From Legionella sp. W10-070 (GTDB lineage Bacteria; Pseudomonadota; Gammaproteobacteria; Legionellales; Legionellaceae): a DNA stretch of 64,000 nt. Below are positions 63,818 to 64,000 of this stretch, piece after piece. Below the pieces are notes generated by a model that made no database searches, was not told the origin of the DNA, and was given only the letters and a program-made list of their open reading frames with translations. The position numbers were made by a program, and so were the translations under genes. How positions within the stretch are numbered: the first letter of the stretch is position 1; every line of letters starts with the position of its first letter. Where the stretch lies: NCBI RefSeq assembly GCF_900640175.1, contig NZ_CAAAJC010000006.1, positions 1 through 64,000 of the forward strand, written 5' to 3'.

Positions 63818-63971
63818 AAAATTGGCCAGGTAGCTGAATGTAGGTTAGTTATACCCCAGATTCTGCAGTAAAGCTCGAATTAATTGTTAAAAATCAGCTG
63901 AGGTTGCTTCTGCTCCACCTCCTGTTCTGGCAGGGTGCGATTAAACCTGTGGTTGGTGTTAATTAATGGTA

Positions 63972-64000
63972 GGCTGGATAGAGCGTAAGCGAAATCCGAG
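63972..64000 (+). repeat. Dispersed motif fragment at window edge
   Basis: GGCTGGATAGAGCGTAAGCG and the following AAATCCG resemble 39860-39889, with matching CTGGAT, AGCG and AAATCCG blocks. It is cut by the window end and its full extent is unknown. Confidence 0.45.

Overview
This window looks like chromosomal DNA of a Legionella species. The evidence is a ProA-type secreted zinc metalloprotease, a DotV/IcmC-like Dot/Icm (type IVB secretion) membrane protein a few genes away, a Legionella-type pore-forming outer membrane protein, an F-box/ankyrin protein, and several large orphan proteins of the kind Legionella delivers into host cells. The DNA is moderately AT-rich. I see no rRNA or tRNA genes, CRISPR array, prophage or conjugative element.

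Layout. 1-8.4 kb: the 3' end of a TIG/DUF1566 surface protein, oadA, a Sua5/TsaC tRNA-modification enzyme, proA, an alpha/beta hydrolase and an EEP-family phosphohydrolase. 8.6-12.7 kb: class I aldolase, a ferredoxin-NADP reductase-like flavoprotein, dotV, a DUF3579 protein and pssA. 12.7-15.5 kb (minus strand): rpoN-hpf-ptsN-HPr, the sigma-54/nitrogen-PTS cluster. 15.8-21.2 kb: rpmB-rpmG, trmB, then hflK-hflC-DUF2065-purA in the classic gammaproteobacterial order. 21.4-29.5 kb: a lipase-like hydrolase, a lipoprotein adenosine deaminase, gpmI-envC-ctp and an APC permease. This half is mostly conserved housekeeping sequence.

From 29.6 kb on, accessory genes dominate: an SDR/SPW/VKOR membrane fusion; a small AT-rich protein ending in a CaaX box; an F-box plus ankyrin protein; an SLC13-type transporter; an MFS transporter coupled to an AstE/AspA-type deacylase; an 831-aa membrane-anchored orphan; a GNAT with a basic NLS-like patch; a cyanophycin-synthetase-like ATP-grasp protein; a 773-aa P-loop protein; an MCE/Mla-type lipid transport operon with no ATPase; a multi-pass orphan; and an outer membrane protein. 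At 52.3-58.8 kb lies a FIST-domain (NosP-like) / histidine kinase / REC-PAS-GGDEF-EAL operon. Its sensor gene is cut by a 1,673-bp IS1182-like element flanked by CTAG, and the element's own transposase is frameshifted. The window closes with a coiled-coil membrane protein, a 762-aa protein with an N-terminal uridine-kinase-like domain, and a quinone-oxidoreductase-like enzyme.

Intergenic regions hold several 60-190 bp composite inverted repeats. Several have long outer arms that differ between copies but remain self-complementary, enclosing REP-like hairpins. The main points for follow-up are the IS-disrupted c-di-GMP sensor operon, the CaaX protein next to the F-box/ankyrin gene, the two kinase-like orphan giants, and the compensated-arm repeat elements. 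All effector assignments are inferences from architecture and context.
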